DNA of 6,471 nt from Candidatus Uhrbacteria bacterium RIFOXYB12_FULL_58_10 (GTDB taxonomy: Bacteria; Patescibacteriota; Patescibacteriia; 2-12-FULL-57-11). Shown here in pieces: positions 5,268 through 6,471 of this stretch. The notes under the pieces are model-generated. The model saw only the letters and a program-made list of their open reading frames with translations, was not told the DNA's origin and searched no databases. Both the position numbers and the translations under genes were made by a program. The stretch spans positions 1 through 6,471 of the forward strand of contig CALRHY010000042.1 of assembly GCA_943359495.1 (NCBI GenBank), in the 5' to 3' direction. Position 1 is the stretch's first letter; the number at the start of each line of letters is the position of its first letter.

Positions 5268-5282
5268 GGAAAGAATTTTTGT

Positions 5283-6362
5283 TTAGGATAACTCCAATTC
5301 CTCAAGCAAACGCCGCTGTTCTTTGGAAAGCTTCTTCGGCGTCAAAACAGTAATTTCAACCAGCAAATCCCCTTTCCCACTGCGACGGGGGTGAACTAAT
5401 CCTTTTCCACGAACACGAAGGACCTGGCCTGATTGAATGCCCGCCGGCACGTCCACGGTCATTTTGCCATCCAACGTTTCGACAGCCATCTCTCCACCAA
5501 GCGCAGCAGTGGTAAACCCGATATCTTTTTTTACCACAAGATCATCACCGTCGCGTGTGAAGTGCGGATGCGGTTTGACGCGGATATGGAGATACAAATC
5601 GCCGGCCGGTGCGCCGTGCAATCCTGCAGCCCCCTCGCCACTGACGCGCAAGGTCTCACCACTTTCAATCCCTGCTGGGACGGAGATACGGACATGCGCA
5701 CGCTCTTTATGCACGCCTGTTCCCGTGCACACACTGCACCGTTTCGTAAAACTTTTTCCTTGACCATGACATTCTGGGCAGACCCGCTGCGTCTGCATGA
5801 CCCCGAAAACCGTCCGTTGCGTTTGCGCGATCTGGCCAGCCCCTTTACACGTCTCGCAAGTTTTTTTCTCTGCACCCGGCTCGCCACCACCACCGCTACA
5901 ATGACTGCAGCGCACCATTTTATACAATTCGACATCGCGATCCACGCCGCGTGCCGCTTCTTCAAAGGTCAGGCTAAGGTCTGCTTCAATATTTTCCCCC
6001 TGCGCCCGCTGCTGCCCGCGTCGTCCACCACCAAACCCAAAGACATCGCCGAACAAGTCGCCAAGGTCTTCCATGTTGATATTCTGCTGGAACCCACCGA
6101 ATCCACCAAAGCCTCCGCCGCCTTGCTGCCCTGCACTGAACGGTCCGCCTGGATCAAACGCGGCGCTGCCGTATTGATCGTACTGCGCCCGCTTTTTTTC
6201 GTCGCCCAACACTTGGTAAGCTTCGTTGATTTCCTTAAATGCGGCCTCTTCACCACCCTTATCTGGATGGTGCTTATGCGCCTGCGTCCGAAACGCTTTC
6301 TTAATGTCGTCTTGCGACGCATCACGGGCAACGCCGAGGGTTTTGTAAAAATCTTTGGCCAT
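5283..6362 (-). CDS. dnaJ: Chaperone protein DnaJ (type I Hsp40)
   Basis: The protein has 359 residues, near the usual length for bacterial DnaJ, the cytoplasmic co-chaperone that delivers unfolded proteins to DnaK and stimulates its ATPase. The J domain is at about 4-65, with the essential HPD at 32-34. A Gly/Phe-rich linker (73-115) includes GGGGFGGFGGF. The zinc-binding region has all four CxxCxGxG-type repeats: CSHCSGGG (152-159), CETCKGAG (169-176), CPECHGQG (195-202) and CSVCTGTG (209-216), so all eight zinc ligands are present. The substrate-binding C-terminal domains follow, with IRVKPHPHFTRDGDDL (260-275) and IQSGQVLRVRGKGL (309-322). The ATG at 6362 gives the standard MAKDFYKTLGV start. 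It begins 2 nt after the upstream gene's stop, without a Shine-Dalgarno, so coupled translation is likely. No dnaK or grpE is visible next to it, and no CIRCE-type operator was seen. Confidence 0.97.
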   Translation of the reverse strand: MAKDFYKTLGVARDASQDDIKKAFRTQAHKHHPDKGGEEAAFKEINEAYQVLGDEKKRAQYDQYGSAAFDPGGPFSAGQQGGGGFGGFGGFQQNINMEDLGDLFGDVFGFGGGRRGQQRAQGENIEADLSLTFEEAARGVDRDVELYKMVRCSHCSGGGGEPGAEKKTCETCKGAGQIAQTQRTVFGVMQTQRVCPECHGQGKSFTKRCSVCTGTGVHKERAHVRISVPAGIESGETLRVSGEGAAGLHGAPAGDLYLHIRVKPHPHFTRDGDDLVVKKDIGFTTAALGGEMAVETLDGKMTVDVPAGIQSGQVLRVRGKGLVHPRRSGKGDLLVEITVLTPKKLSKEQRRLLEELELS

Positions 6363-6364
6363 GG

Positions 6365-6471
6365 TTATGTAGGTTTGGTGATTTCTGCGACGACAGGTTG
6401 TTCGAGGCGCAGATAATCTTCGTAGCGCATGCGCACAGAATCGGTCAACGACCCGGCGTTAAAATTGATAT
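6365..6471 (-). CDS. C-terminal end of an unrecognised protein upstream of dnaJ
   Basis: Only the last 34 codons and a TAA stop (6365-6367) are in the window; the frame is open to the right edge. The peptide includes NAGSLTDSVRMRYEDYLRLE and ends in ITKPT. The NAGSL-like segment followed by a YxxYL stretch is faintly like the C-terminal strand of calcineurin-type metallophosphoesterases, but this is too short to assign. It does not look like the acidic tail of DnaK or the end of GrpE. The gap to dnaJ is 2 nt, so the two very probably share a transcript. Confidence 0.6.
   Translation of the reverse strand, partial: INFNAGSLTDSVRMRYEDYLRLEQPVVAEITKPT

Noticed and set aside
5433..6416. Long plus-strand open frame (327 codons) opposite dnaJ
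   Set aside because: It is fully antisense to a clear DnaJ, has no family features, and reflects codon bias of the real gene.

Overview
The window looks like part of a small-genome, uncultured bacterium of the Patescibacteria/CPR type. That placement is an inference from gene style: compact minus-strand transcription units, 2-3 nt gaps between genes, almost no Shine-Dalgarno sequences, an ECF sigma factor followed by a DUF5667-like membrane protein, and secreted proteins built from fibre-like repeats. All coding frames read through with the standard bacterial code. No rRNA, tRNA, CRISPR array or insertion sequence was seen.

Layout, right to left, since most genes are on the minus strand. The right edge (6365-6471) holds the last 34 codons of an unrecognised gene. 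Two bases later comes a complete type I DnaJ co-chaperone (5283-6362). Its 3' end converges on a plus-strand DUF1761-like membrane protein (4562-4993). The 289 bp between these two stop codons are non-coding and packed with inverted repeats: a REP-like motif, an 11-bp hairpin, two interleaved stems that compete, a 10-bp hairpin, a small 5-bp hairpin and an 8-bp hairpin. A 9-bp inverted repeat brackets the left part. This is the least ordinary stretch of the window.

A five-helix membrane protein (3926-4465) is divergent from the DUF1761 gene and ends in an intrinsic terminator. An ECF-type sigma factor (3339-3833) then starts a new unit. Two bases after its stop is a single-pass membrane protein with a DUF5667-like region and a proline-rich tail (2143-3336), a plausible partner or anti-sigma factor. 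This unit ends in a 15-bp intrinsic terminator.

The terminator's U-tract runs directly into an extended -10 promoter for a second pair: two secreted proteins with phage-tail-fibre-like or adhesin-like repeats (1141-2082, and 1-1137, which is cut by the window edge). The first ends in a Cys-containing lectin-like domain; the second begins with a 14-cysteine module. They share a repeat unit at both protein and DNA level, so they look like paralogous surface or fibre proteins made from one transcript.

Three promoters in the window share a TGTG(N)TATA-type core placed 11-22 nt before the ATG, so several mRNAs probably have very short leaders. Two long reading frames had been opened at GTG or TTG codons lying on or just beside these promoters; I moved both starts downstream to ATG.
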